Positions 8,411 to 16,763 of a stretch of DNA of 64,000 bases are shown here, in pieces. Under the pieces are notes generated by a model. The model had not been told where the DNA came from. It worked only from the letters and a program-made list of their open reading frames with translations, and did no database searches. Numbering within the stretch: the first letter of the stretch is position 1; every line of letters begins with the position of its first letter. The stretch covers positions 496,001 through 560,000 of the forward strand of contig NZ_CP100355.1 of assembly GCF_024204665.1 (NCBI RefSeq). Direction: 5' to 3'. The position numbers were made by a program, and so were the translations under genes. This DNA is from Natronosalvus rutilus (GTDB lineage Archaea; Halobacteriota; Halobacteria; Halobacteriales; Natrialbaceae).

Positions 8411-9148
8411 ATGACGGCACCCACCTCTCAGATCGATGTTGCCCCGTCCGGGGTCGTGCGTTCCCGGGCCGACACTGGGGAGTCGACCGATTCGACTCCA
8501 CAGCCAGCGCCTGCGAACGTGCGGTCGACAGACGACAGCGCCACCGACCATGGTTCGACCGCACGCTCCGAGTCGGTGTGTGCGTCTCGTCCCGACGTCG
8601 TCAGTCGTCCATCGCCGTCCCGTGACTGCGACTACCGCACGCACGGAATTGGGCTGTCGGCGGGGGTGGCGACGATCGGTAACGGGGCACCCGCGGTCGC
8701 GTTCGTGAACTGGTTCACGAACCGGCCCGCATCGGACTGGGATATGGTTCTGGTGACCGTGCTCTCGCTGCTCGTCGGTGGTCTCGTCGGTATTCGTCTC
8801 GCGTACGTCCTGTCCGCTCGAGAGATCAGCGTCACCCTGGGGGGTTCACTCTCGGACCCGGCGGGCGACGAACCGACGGACGACCAGCACAGCACCGGGC
8901 ACGAGTACCACCACGCCGTCTCGGCTTCCACTCCTTCGTTGCTCCTGAGCGACGAGGGAGAAGTGATCAAACTGCTCATGCAGAACGACGGAACGCTCCG
9001 TCAACACCAGATCGCGTCGGAAACGGGATGGTCGAAGTCGAAGGTAAGTCGCATTCTCTCGGATATGCACGACGAGGGAGTGATAGAGAAGATCTCGATC
9101 GGTCGCGAGAATCACATCACGCTGGTTCCGGAGGCACAACAAGAATAA
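8411..9148 (+). CDS. Membrane-anchored winged-helix transcription regulator
   Basis: 245 residues from the ATG at 8411. Residues 1-75 are Ser/Thr/Asp-rich and probably disordered. Two hydrophobic segments follow (about 80-100 and 108-130), then an acidic linker. The last 70 residues form a winged helix: 'VIKLLMQNDGTLRQHQIA', 'TGWSKSKVSRILSDM' (recognition helix) and 'IEKISIGRENHITL' (wing). This architecture is the haloarchaeal membrane-bound MarR/IclR-like HTH protein. It is divergent from the glycan operon across a 416-base spacer, so control of that operon is a reasonable inference. A membrane-tethered DNA-binding domain suggests it senses envelope state. Confidence 0.82.
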   Translation: MTAPTSQIDVAPSGVVRSRADTGESTDSTPQPAPANVRSTDDSATDHGSTARSESVCASRPDVVSRPSPSRDCDYRTHGIGLSAGVATIGNGAPAVAFVNWFTNRPASDWDMVLVTVLSLLVGGLVGIRLAYVLSAREISVTLGGSLSDPAGDEPTDDQHSTGHEYHHAVSASTPSLLLSDEGEVIKLLMQNDGTLRQHQIASETGWSKSKVSRILSDMHDEGVIEKISIGRENHITLVPEAQQE

Positions 9149-9955
9149 CAGACAGCGCGTCTGTGCGGCGTATCGGTCGCCGTTTTGTCGATTGCAATCG
9201 CACCACCACCAACACTACCACCGCAATCGCACTCACTACAGTACACACCACGACTGAGTGCTCCGGTCCAGCGTTTTTCTCGGTACGCGTCGAACGAATC
9301 GCCGGAGCGACCGCCAGTATCGGCTCCAGTTCTTTCGATGCTTCGTCCTGACTACGTCCGATACTGGCGTAGCTCACCATGATCACCGGAGAGAGCTCCG
9401 GCACACCTGGGCCCGTCTGCAGTCGTCGCTCGAGCGACGGAAACGTCTCGTATTTTCTCGTTCTCACGAGAGGGGGCGAGGAAACCCGAAGTGGCTCCAC
9501 AGGTGTACCGTACGTCGACCTGCGCCGACGACCTCGAGAACGCGCTCGAGACCCGACCGATCTCGACGTACGCGTCCGTCAGTACACTGGACGACCAGAT
9601 TGCGAGACGACGAGAACCGGTCCGGAATTCCGACACAAATTATCGGTGGTACTCTCGATATCTCGGCGATATAATGAATGTTCGAAGGAATATCGGCCGT
9701 CAGCCACCCGTCTGACGACTCGTCGGGGGAGCCGCGCCCCGAACGAGATCGTCGGTTTGAGCGGGTCTACCCCATTTATACCGGCACCACCGGTCAGTAG
9801 AACGTACATTCGCATCCTGTGAAACGGTTTTAACAGGGAAATATGAGGGGCCAGGATGCGTCTTATCTGAGGTATAGTAATACCGTCATTCCGTCTGGTG
9901 AACGAGTAGATGCCCACCCGCCAGCTGGCGGAGGATCACGGGTACCCACACATCC
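9149..9955 (+). other. Intergenic region without a convincing gene
   Basis: About 800 bases. Frames of 90-140 codons exist on both strands but show no family features and Arg/Ser-rich composition typical of shadow frames. The right part (9640-9890) is AT-rich and holds candidate regulatory sequence: GATATAATGAATG at 9669, a minus-strand TATAAAT near 9774-9780, an inverted repeat ACCGG-5-CCGGT at 9780-9794, and GGTAT-4-ATACC at 9871-9884. Promoters for glmS are probably here. Confidence 0.5.
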
Positions 9956-10108
9956 ATGATACGAACTAGCCGCCATCTACGCACCGCTGTCTCGACGAGC
10001 ACGACCACGGAAACCGATGCAGTGGTCCGATCGACCGCTGGTCGGTCGTCTCGTTCGTCCGTCACGGCACTGCCGGCTGTCGCGTCGGCTCCAGAGGTGA
10101 GCGGCTAA
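9956..10108 (+). CDS. Possible 50-residue upstream ORF overlapping the glmS start
   Basis: An ATG at 9956 opens a 50-codon frame rich in Ser, Thr, Arg and Ala. Its TAA shares a base with the glmS ATG (TAATG), the arrangement haloarchaea use for translational coupling. No family is recognised and the composition is low-complexity, so this may be chance. If real it would couple glmS translation to a leader peptide. Confidence 0.3.
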   Translation: MIRTSRHLRTAVSTSTTTETDAVVRSTAGRSSRSSVTALPAVASAPEVSG

Positions 10109-11916
10109 TGTGTGGAATCATCGCGCGAGTCGGTCGCGACGACGCGACCGAGACTCTCCTCTCGTCGCTCGAGAACCTCGAGTACCGCGGCTACGACTCC
10201 GCTGGAATCGCCGTACAGAACGGCTCCGGCGTGAAAGTCCACAAGTGCTCGGGAGAGGTCGCCGACCTCAAGTCTCGCCTCCAGACGAAACCGAGTGGGA
10301 ACATCGGGATCGGCCACACCCGCTGGAGTACCCACGGGCCGCCGACGGACGCGAACGCCCACCCCCACACGGACACCGCCGGTGACGTCGCCGTCGTTCA
10401 CAACGGCGTCATCGAGAACTACGACGAACTCAGGGACGAACTCCAGGCGATGGGCCACGAGTTCGAGAGCGACACCGACACCGAGGTCATCCCCCACCTG
10501 ATCGACGAGTATCGGGCCGAAGCCCCCGACACAGAGACGGCCGTTCGTCGCGCCGTCTCGACGCTCGAGGGGAGCTACGCGATCGCCGCCATCGTCGACG
10601 GCGAAGAAGCCGTGTACGCCGCCCGGAAGGGGTCCCCGCTCGTCCTCGGACTCGACGCCGACGAGTGGTACCTCGCGAGCGACGTCCCTGCGTTCCTCGA
10701 TCACACCGACGAGGTAATCTATCTCGAGGACGGCGACGTCGTCGTGCTTGACCCCGACAACTATCGGATCACCGATCTCGAGGGAACCCCCATCGAGCGC
10801 TCGGTCGATACCGTCGAGTGGGACCCCGAAGACGCCGGCAAGGGCGAATACGACCACTACATGCTCAAGGAAATCTACAACCAGCCGACCTCGCTCGCCA
10901 ACACCATCGAGGGGCGAGTCGACGACGGCGAGGTTGTCTTAGAAGACCTCTCCACCGGGACGTTCTCCGAGGTCGAGTACGTCCAGTTCGTCGCCTGCGG
11001 AACCTCCTACCACGCGGCGATGTACGGCACCCAGCAGCTCCGCGAGGCCGGGATCCGGACGGAAGTCGTCCGCGCGAGCGAGTACGACTCGACTGCGGGG
11101 CCCGTCTGTGAGCGAACACTGACGGTCGCCGTCACCCAGAGCGGCGAGACGGCCGACACGCTCGAGGCGCTCCGCAGCGCCGACGAACAGGGGGCGCGAA
11201 CGCTTGCGGTCACCAACGTCGTCGGGTCGACGGCGGCCCGAACTGCCGACGACGCGCTGTACATCCGGGCAGGGCCGGAAGTCGGCGTCGCCGCGACGAA
11301 GACGTTCTCCTCGCAGGCGGTCACACTGACCCTGCTCGGCCAGCGACTCGCCGCTGACGTGCCGTCGGCCACGCCCCGGGAGGATCAGGCCGACCTCCTT
11401 GAGGACCTCGAGCGGCTTCCGGGCCAAGTCGAAACGCTCCTCGAGTCGACCGACGCAAAGCGACTGGCGGCGGCGTACGTCGACAGCCCGTCGTACTTCT
11501 TCATCGGGAACGACCTGGGTCACCCGGTGTCGCTCGAGGGCGCCCTGAAGTTCAAGGAAATTACCTACGAGCACGCGGAAGGGTTCGCCTCGGGCGAGCT
11601 CAAACACGGACCGCTCGCGCTCGTGACCGACGAGACGCCGATCTTCGCCACCTGTACGGGGGCGAACGACGAGAAAACGAAGACGAATGCGATCGAGGCC
11701 CAGAGTCGCGGCGCACCGATTGTCGCCGTCGGCCCCGAGGAGAACCCGCTGACCGACGTCGCCGACGCCCAGCTCGAGATTCCGGAGACCCACCCCGTCT
11801 GGGCGGGGCTGCTGGCGACGGTACAGCTCCAGCTGGTGTCGTACCACGCGGCGAACCAGCTCGGCCGACCGATCGACAAGCCTCGAAACCTCGCGAAGAG
11901 CGTCACGGTCGAGTAG
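10108..11916 (+). CDS. glmS: Glutamine--fructose-6-phosphate aminotransferase (isomerizing)
   Basis: 602 residues, the normal family length. It starts MCGIIARVG, so Cys2 is the N-terminal nucleophile of the class II glutaminase domain (about 1-220); 'HTRWSTHGPP' and 'VHNGVIENYDELRDEL' are conserved there. Two SIS sugar-isomerase domains follow ('FVACGTSYHAAMYG', 'VTQSGETADTLEALR', 'ATKTFSSQAVTLTLL'), and the C terminus 'DKPRNLAKSVTVE' closes the active site. It makes glucosamine-6-phosphate from fructose-6-phosphate and glutamine, the entry to UDP-GlcNAc and thus to the substrate type predicted for the neighbouring dehydrogenase. The start is fixed by MCG. Confidence 0.97.
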   Translation: MCGIIARVGRDDATETLLSSLENLEYRGYDSAGIAVQNGSGVKVHKCSGEVADLKSRLQTKPSGNIGIGHTRWSTHGPPTDANAHPHTDTAGDVAVVHNGVIENYDELRDELQAMGHEFESDTDTEVIPHLIDEYRAEAPDTETAVRRAVSTLEGSYAIAAIVDGEEAVYAARKGSPLVLGLDADEWYLASDVPAFLDHTDEVIYLEDGDVVVLDPDNYRITDLEGTPIERSVDTVEWDPEDAGKGEYDHYMLKEIYNQPTSLANTIEGRVDDGEVVLEDLSTGTFSEVEYVQFVACGTSYHAAMYGTQQLREAGIRTEVVRASEYDSTAGPVCERTLTVAVTQSGETADTLEALRSADEQGARTLAVTNVVGSTAARTADDALYIRAGPEVGVAATKTFSSQAVTLTLLGQRLAADVPSATPREDQADLLEDLERLPGQVETLLESTDAKRLAAAYVDSPSYFFIGNDLGHPVSLEGALKFKEITYEHAEGFASGELKHGPLALVTDETPIFATCTGANDEKTKTNAIEAQSRGAPIVAVGPEENPLTDVADAQLEIPETHPVWAGLLATVQLQLVSYHAANQLGRPIDKPRNLAKSVTVE

Positions 11917-12058
11917 TCTCTCTCGGCTCTTTCTCTCCACCTACTCGACGTCCCACTCAGCACCACTGCCACTCTGTCATCGAACCCACAGCAAGGAACC
12001 GTCGACGAGTACCGCTCACAGCGATTGTACGGCTCGAGTCGCGATCGGCTTAGTAGCC

Positions 12059-12064
12059 GTATAA
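12059..12064 (+). promoter_or_regulatory. TATA box, probable promoter of the Ser/Asp-rich surface protein gene
   Basis: GTATAA followed by TGAAA, about 95 bases before the ATG at 12158. The ten-base string TATAATGAAA is identical to that at 8258-8267. A GAGGT at 12146-12150 may be a ribosome-binding site for the gene. Confidence 0.4.
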
Positions 12065-12157
12065 TGAAAGGCTGACGGCCGATACGGGAAGTATGGACAC
12101 AGCCGTTTCGAGTTCGCACTCGAGTCACGATCGACCGACACACCAGAGGTAAGAACC

Positions 12158-13075
12158 ATGGGAAATTACGACCAACAGACGAACGAGACGCGATCGATCC
12201 ACACCGGCGTACAGCTGTTACTCGTCTTCATCGGTGTCGCCTTCCTCGTCGCCGGGCTGGTACTCGCCGCAGGCGGGTCAAGCCTCATCGGGCCGGACGG
12301 TCCAGTTGGCGGACTCGCACCGTGGGATTCGGGCTCTTCGGGTGACGACGGCGAATTCCAGCAACCCTCCGAGGATGGGGATTCCGACGGGGGTGACGAC
12401 TCGAGCGGCGATAGTGATGGCGATGGCGGCGAGCAGACCGAAGGCGGGAACGATAGCGACAGTGGTGACGGCAGCGATGGGTCTGACAGCGGTGACGGCG
12501 ACGACAATACTAGTGACGGTAGCGATGGAACTGACGGTAGTAGTGATGGCAGTGACGGAAGCGACGACGACGGCAGCGGCAGCGGTGACGGTAGTGACGG
12601 AAGCGACGACGGTGGTAGCGACGACGGCAGCGATGGTGGCGATAACAACGACACCGACGACGGCAGCGATGGCGGCGATAACAACGAAACTGACGACGGC
12701 AGCGATGGCAGCGATAACAACGAAACTGACGACGGAAGCGACGGTGGCGATGGCGACACGTCGACCCTCAGCATCATCGTCGAGGACGACGACGGCAACG
12801 CGATCGAAGGCGCTACCGTCCAGGTCGAAGGTGAAGGAGTGATCTTCGGCTACAACGAGGAGCAATCGACCGACGGAAACGGCGTCGCGGAGTTCGAGCT
12901 CGAGGACGGCGAGTACGAGGTCACCGTGACCGCGGACGGCTACGAGGGCGCCCAGACCACCATCGAGATATCCGGCGACGACGAGATGCTCATCGCCACG
13001 CTCCAGGAATCAGGCGATAGCGACGGAGGCGGCGACGACAACGAGACGACCAACGACACCCAGACCGACGGCTAA
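12158..13075 (+). CDS. Membrane-anchored Ser/Asp/Gly-repeat protein with carboxypeptidase-regulatory-like domain
   Basis: 305 residues. A short cytoplasmic N terminus is followed by one membrane segment (about 19-42), then about 160 residues of almost pure Asp/Gly/Ser/Asn, including a 12-residue repeat (DDGSDGGDNNET type) encoded by a 36-bp tandem repeat. Residues about 205-285 form a beta-sandwich of the carboxypeptidase-regulatory type ('IVEDDDGNAIEGATVQVEG', 'STDGNGVAEFELEDGEYEV', 'TADGYEGAQTTIEI'). The C terminus returns to acidic linker. It looks like a surface-exposed stalk carrying an Ig-like head; NxT sites in the stalk could be N-glycosylated. Function unknown. Confidence 0.85.
   Translation: MGNYDQQTNETRSIHTGVQLLLVFIGVAFLVAGLVLAAGGSSLIGPDGPVGGLAPWDSGSSGDDGEFQQPSEDGDSDGGDDSSGDSDGDGGEQTEGGNDSDSGDGSDGSDSGDGDDNTSDGSDGTDGSSDGSDGSDDDGSGSGDGSDGSDDGGSDDGSDGGDNNDTDDGSDGGDNNETDDGSDGSDNNETDDGSDGGDGDTSTLSIIVEDDDGNAIEGATVQVEGEGVIFGYNEEQSTDGNGVAEFELEDGEYEVTVTADGYEGAQTTIEISGDDEMLIATLQESGDSDGGGDDNETTNDTQTDG
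12620..12727 (+). repeat. Three 36-bp tandem repeats in the Asp/Ser-rich gene
   Basis: Units at 12620-12655, 12656-12691 and 12692-12727 differ at only a few positions, and a fourth degenerate unit continues to about 12760. Each encodes 12 residues. The unit is a multiple of three, so copy-number change by slippage or recombination would keep the frame and change stalk length. Confidence 0.9.
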
Positions 13076-13247
13076 CGCCCGGTGACTGCGGACCCGGAAT
13101 CCGATCGTACTCGGTCGTCTGTTTTCGCAGGAGTTCGATCGCTTTCGAAGCGAGTTACGTGACCGACTCGAGAGACGGCGCTCGAGGGCTCTACATCGAG
13201 AAATATCAGGAATCGCAACCGTTCAGTAGCCGCCCGTAACCCAGGTA

Positions 13248-14252
13248 TCAGGCGTTCCGCCCCAGTTCCGCGAGCAAGTGGCCGACGTGAATGCGATCGC
13301 TCGCCCCCTCGGTCATCTCGAACTCGACGTCCGCCGCGAGGCGGTGCATCCGCGCGAGCGACTCGCCCTGATAGCGCTTTCTGGCGACGGTCAAGATTTC
13401 CTCGAGGACCTCGCCACCGTCGAGTCCCTCGTCGACGAGCAACTCGTCGAGCGTCGACCGGGCGTCGGTGAACGCACCCGCCTCGGCGTCGTCGAGCATG
13501 GATTCGACCTCGTCGCCGTAACCGACGGTCCCGATCGTCTCGTAGGCCGTCGACATCGTGAGTTCGCCCTCGGTTTCGACGGTCGTCTGGGCCGCCAGGA
13601 TCGCCCGCCGGAGGTTGCCGTCGGCGTAGCCCGCGACGAACTCGAGCCCGTCCTGGTCGTAGTCGACATCTTCGGCCTCGACGATCCGTTCTAAGACGGC
13701 GACCGTCTCCTCGCTCGAGGGGGCGCGCATCGAGACCGGGAAACACCGCGATCGGATCGGTGGGATGAGCTTCGTCGGCTGGCGCGTGGCGAGGACGAAC
13801 TGGGTCGTCCGGTGGTGCTGTTCCATGATCCGGCGCAGTGCCTGCTGGAAGTCCTCGCGAACGGCCTCGGCGTTGTCCAGGAGGACGGTCTTGTACGTTC
13901 CCGAGACGGGGGCGTAGCTCGCCGATTCCTTGAGCACGTGGTTGATCATGTCGCGTTTCGACATCGACGAGCGGCCGGTCAGAAAGTGTGCGAACCGGGG
14001 GTCGTTCTTGATCTCGGTCTTCGTTCGTCCGAAGAAGTCCGCAACGTTGATGATGATCAGGTCGTTGTCCGGGTCACTGTGCGCCGCCGCCGCGAGCGCC
14101 TTCGCCGCCGCCGTCTTCCCGCTTCCGGGTGGGCCCTGCAGAATGAGGTTAATCGGCTCCTCGACGGCACGCTCGAGGTACGCGCGGGCGTCGTCCTGAG
14201 GCAACTCCTCGAGGGTCGGCGCGTACGTTTCCGTCCACAGCGGTGCGTCCAT
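13248..14252 (-). CDS. Replication factor C small-subunit paralogue (AAA+ clamp-loader ATPase)
   Basis: 334 residues. The Walker A motif GPPGSGKT is at 40-47 and the clamp-loader SRC motif at 168-170 ('IPPIRSRCFPV'). The Walker B position reads LLDNAE (124-129) instead of the usual DEAD/DEAH, so the catalytic Glu is replaced by Asn. Sensor 2 and the collar follow ('GNLRRAILAAQT', 'TVARKRYQGESL'). Such paralogues, beside the canonical small and large subunits, occur in haloarchaea and methanosarcinas and join an RFC complex loading PCNA. Partner genes are not in the window. It is monocistronic on the minus strand. Confidence 0.88.
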   Translation of the reverse strand: MDAPLWTETYAPTLEELPQDDARAYLERAVEEPINLILQGPPGSGKTAAAKALAAAAHSDPDNDLIIINVADFFGRTKTEIKNDPRFAHFLTGRSSMSKRDMINHVLKESASYAPVSGTYKTVLLDNAEAVREDFQQALRRIMEQHHRTTQFVLATRQPTKLIPPIRSRCFPVSMRAPSSEETVAVLERIVEAEDVDYDQDGLEFVAGYADGNLRRAILAAQTTVETEGELTMSTAYETIGTVGYGDEVESMLDDAEAGAFTDARSTLDELLVDEGLDGGEVLEEILTVARKRYQGESLARMHRLAADVEFEMTEGASDRIHVGHLLAELGRNA

Positions 14253-14291
14253 TGCCCGCGTTTAGGGACGGCCAGGGTAAGAATCGGTCGG

Positions 14292-15401
14292 TCAGGAGTC
14301 GTTCTCCCGGACCCGGTCGTCGTCCGACGGAAGCGCCGCCTGAACGCGATCGCCATCGATCATGATCGGATCGGCGTTCGGGAATCCCTCTTCCTCGTCG
14401 TACTCGTCCGGTTCGCCCGAGTAGAGCACGACGAACAGGGTTTCGTCGCCCTCGGCGTCGAACTCGAGGGTGACGTTCTCGTGGGTCCCGGCCGAGAGGT
14501 TCTCGCCGATCCCGCGAACGGCCTGGGACTCGTTTTCGACGGTCAGGAACCCGTCTTCGGGGAGCGTGACGTTGATGGTCGCCGTCGAGTCGTTCGCCTC
14601 GAGGATTTCGAGGTCGGGGGGCGTGTCGTACTGGATGGTGAGCGTGTCGAGTTGACCGTGGTCGGTCGTGTAGATGCCGACCGTCCGGTCGCCGGGCTCG
14701 AGCGACGCCGTCTCGAGTTCGAAGCTCACGGTGGTGGTTTCCTCGGCTTCGAGGGAGACGATCTTTCGCTCGAGCACCTCGCCGTCGACGCGAATCTCGA
14801 CGCGCTGGCGATTTTCGACGTCCCGCGGGTTGCGAATCTCACCCTCTACGGTCACGGTTTCGTTGGTCGTCGCCGTCGTCGGCAGCGAGACCGACTCCAC
14901 CTGGAACGAGTCGGTCGGGGCGTCGCCCTCGCTTTCGTTCAGGGTGACGCTCGCGGAATCGCTGACCGGGTAGCCGTCCTCGGTGTATGGCCGGTCCTCC
15001 TCGCCGTCGCTCTCCTCGAACATGTAGGTCCCTTCGTTCGCCGTGTCCTGGTGAACCGTCGCCGTGAGTTGCCCGACGAGGTCGCCGTCGTCTTCCTCGG
15101 CCTGTTCGATCGTGACGTTCTCATGTGGGCCGGAATCGAGGCGGTCGGAGACCGCGACCGTCTCGTCAGCGCTGTTCGTGATGACGATGAATCCCCCGTC
15201 GGAGAGCGTGACCGACTCGACCTCGACGCTCGAGCCGTTGGTCGTCTGATCGGAGAACGTGATCGATGCCTCGGGTTCCTCTTCGACGCCGAACAACGCC
15301 GGCGCCTGGCCGACGGCGAGTCCAGCGGCGAGGACGACGGCGATAGCGACCAGTAGCGCGAGCAGAAGTTTGGCCGTTCCGAGGGAGAGGTTCGAACTCA
15401 T
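14292..15401 (-). CDS. Secreted or anchored DUF7282-type beta-domain protein
   Basis: 369 residues from the ATG at 15401, chosen because a signal or anchor helix (about 6-30, 'AKLLLALLVAIAVVLAAGLAVG') follows directly. Two related beta domains frame the protein: the first ends with 'TYMFEESDGEEDRPYTEDG', the last with 'LFVVLYSGEPDEYDEEEGF'. Each contains a 'GGFIVI...HENVTIE' or 'DGFLTV...HENVTLE' segment typical of DUF7282. Between them is a CARDB-like segment ('TVTVEGEIRNPRDVENRQRV'). This suggests an extracellular adhesion or structural protein; no enzymatic residues are seen. An alternative start 28 codons upstream is less likely. Confidence 0.75.
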   Translation of the reverse strand: MSSNLSLGTAKLLLALLVAIAVVLAAGLAVGQAPALFGVEEEPEASITFSDQTTNGSSVEVESVTLSDGGFIVITNSADETVAVSDRLDSGPHENVTIEQAEEDDGDLVGQLTATVHQDTANEGTYMFEESDGEEDRPYTEDGYPVSDSASVTLNESEGDAPTDSFQVESVSLPTTATTNETVTVEGEIRNPRDVENRQRVEIRVDGEVLERKIVSLEAEETTTVSFELETASLEPGDRTVGIYTTDHGQLDTLTIQYDTPPDLEILEANDSTATINVTLPEDGFLTVENESQAVRGIGENLSAGTHENVTLEFDAEGDETLFVVLYSGEPDEYDEEEGFPNADPIMIDGDRVQAALPSDDDRVRENDS

Positions 15402-15599
15402 CGGAGCTTCGGGTACATTGTCATACGAGACACACACGGTAAAATGACCGGTTCGTTCCCATCGAATTGACGGTGTAGTCGTCAAATACCGGGTCGGTCA
15501 GTGACGTCGAACCCATTACCTCGCTCTCGAGGTCGGGCGCGTCGACGGTCGGATTCGGATTCGAAGCGGGTTTAGCCCCAGCGGACGGATCACGGACCA

Positions 15600-16535
15600 A
15601 TGACACTGTGCGTGACGTTCCTGGGGACGAGTGGGGCGATTCCGACGACCAGTCGGAACCCGAGCAGCCTCTTCGTCGCCCGCGAGGGCGAGCAGTTCCT
15701 GTTCGACGCCGGCGAGGGGACCCAGCGCCAGATGATGCGCTTCGGAACCGGATTCTCGGTCTCGCACCTGTTCGTCACGCACACCCACGGCGACCACGTC
15801 CTCGGGATTCCGGGCCTCCTCCAGACGATGGCGTTCAACGACCGCGAGGACCCGCTGACGATTCACTGCCCGCACGGGACGCGCCGTCACCTTCGGTCGC
15901 TCGTCTCGCTGCTCGGCAACCGACCCTCGTTTCCGGTCCGAATCAACGAGGTCGACGGCGGAAGCGTCGCCTACCGCGGCGACGACTACGAGGTGCGAAC
16001 GTTCGACACCGACCACGACACTCGATCGGTCGGCTACGCGCTAATCGAGGACGACCGGAAGGGCCGCTTCGACCGCGAGCGAGCCGAGGAACTCGGTGTC
16101 CCCGTCGGGCCCGCCTTTTCCAGACTCCACGAGGGCGAGCCGGTCGAACTCGAGGACGGCACCGTCGTCCGACCCGAACAGGTGGTCGGCGAACCGCGTC
16201 CTGGCCGGTCGCTCGTCTACACCGGCGACACGCGCCCCACGGAGGCAACCCTCGAAGTCGCCGACGACCCCGACCTGCTGATTCACGACGCGACGTTCGC
16301 CGACGACCGGGCCGAGCGCGCCGACCACACCGCTCACTCGACGGCGCGCCAGGCCGGCCGGGTCGCCAGCCAGGCCGGGACGAAACGGCTCGCACTGGTC
16401 CACCTCTCCTCGCGGTACGCCGGCCGACCGACGTCTCACCTCGCAGAGGCCCGGGAAGCGTTCGACGGCGATCCGGAGGCCGTTTCAATCCCCGACGACG
16501 GAGACTGCCTCGAGATTCCGTATCCGGACGAGTGA
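15600..16535 (+). CDS. rnz: Ribonuclease Z (tRNA 3'-processing endonuclease)
   Basis: 311 residues, the standard short RNase Z length. The protein begins MTLCVTFLGTSGAIPT, characteristic of the family. The zinc motif HTHGDH is at 61-66, with further ligands in 'FDTDHDTRSVGYA', 'VYTGDTRPTE' and 'HDATFADDRAERADHTAHST'; the last holds the HST motif. It cleaves tRNA precursors after the discriminator base. Transcription is separate from its neighbours. Confidence 0.95.
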   Translation: MTLCVTFLGTSGAIPTTSRNPSSLFVAREGEQFLFDAGEGTQRQMMRFGTGFSVSHLFVTHTHGDHVLGIPGLLQTMAFNDREDPLTIHCPHGTRRHLRSLVSLLGNRPSFPVRINEVDGGSVAYRGDDYEVRTFDTDHDTRSVGYALIEDDRKGRFDRERAEELGVPVGPAFSRLHEGEPVELEDGTVVRPEQVVGEPRPGRSLVYTGDTRPTEATLEVADDPDLLIHDATFADDRAERADHTAHSTARQAGRVASQAGTKRLALVHLSSRYAGRPTSHLAEAREAFDGDPEAVSIPDDGDCLEIPYPDE

Positions 16536-16722
16536 GGCGGTGCTCGAAAAACGACGAGTCGAACATACAAGGCGACGAGCGAGAGCGGTTCGTCCAGCCG
16601 GTGGCGGGAAGCGTTCGGCTACTAACAAGCGCATAAACCGAAAATGTCTAAAAATCTACATTACCTTAACGGGACGGTAGTCGAATTTAGACACGGTTCA
16701 TCGACTTTACGTTCGTAATTGC

Positions 16723-16729
16723 TATATAA
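16723..16729 (+). promoter_or_regulatory. TATA box of the DUF393-associated two-gene unit
   Basis: TATATAA in an AT-rich patch. Transcription from it would start near 16752, which rules out the upstream TTG at 16719 as a start codon and favours the GTG at 16764. Confidence 0.6.
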
Positions 16730-16763
16730 CACATTGTCGACCGACCGGTATGGTGAGCAAGTA

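Noticed and set aside
12166-12865. Long minus-strand and alternate frames over the Ser/Asp-rich gene
   Set aside because: The 36-bp repeat lacks stops in several frames; only the plus-strand frame has a membrane anchor and a folded C-terminal domain.
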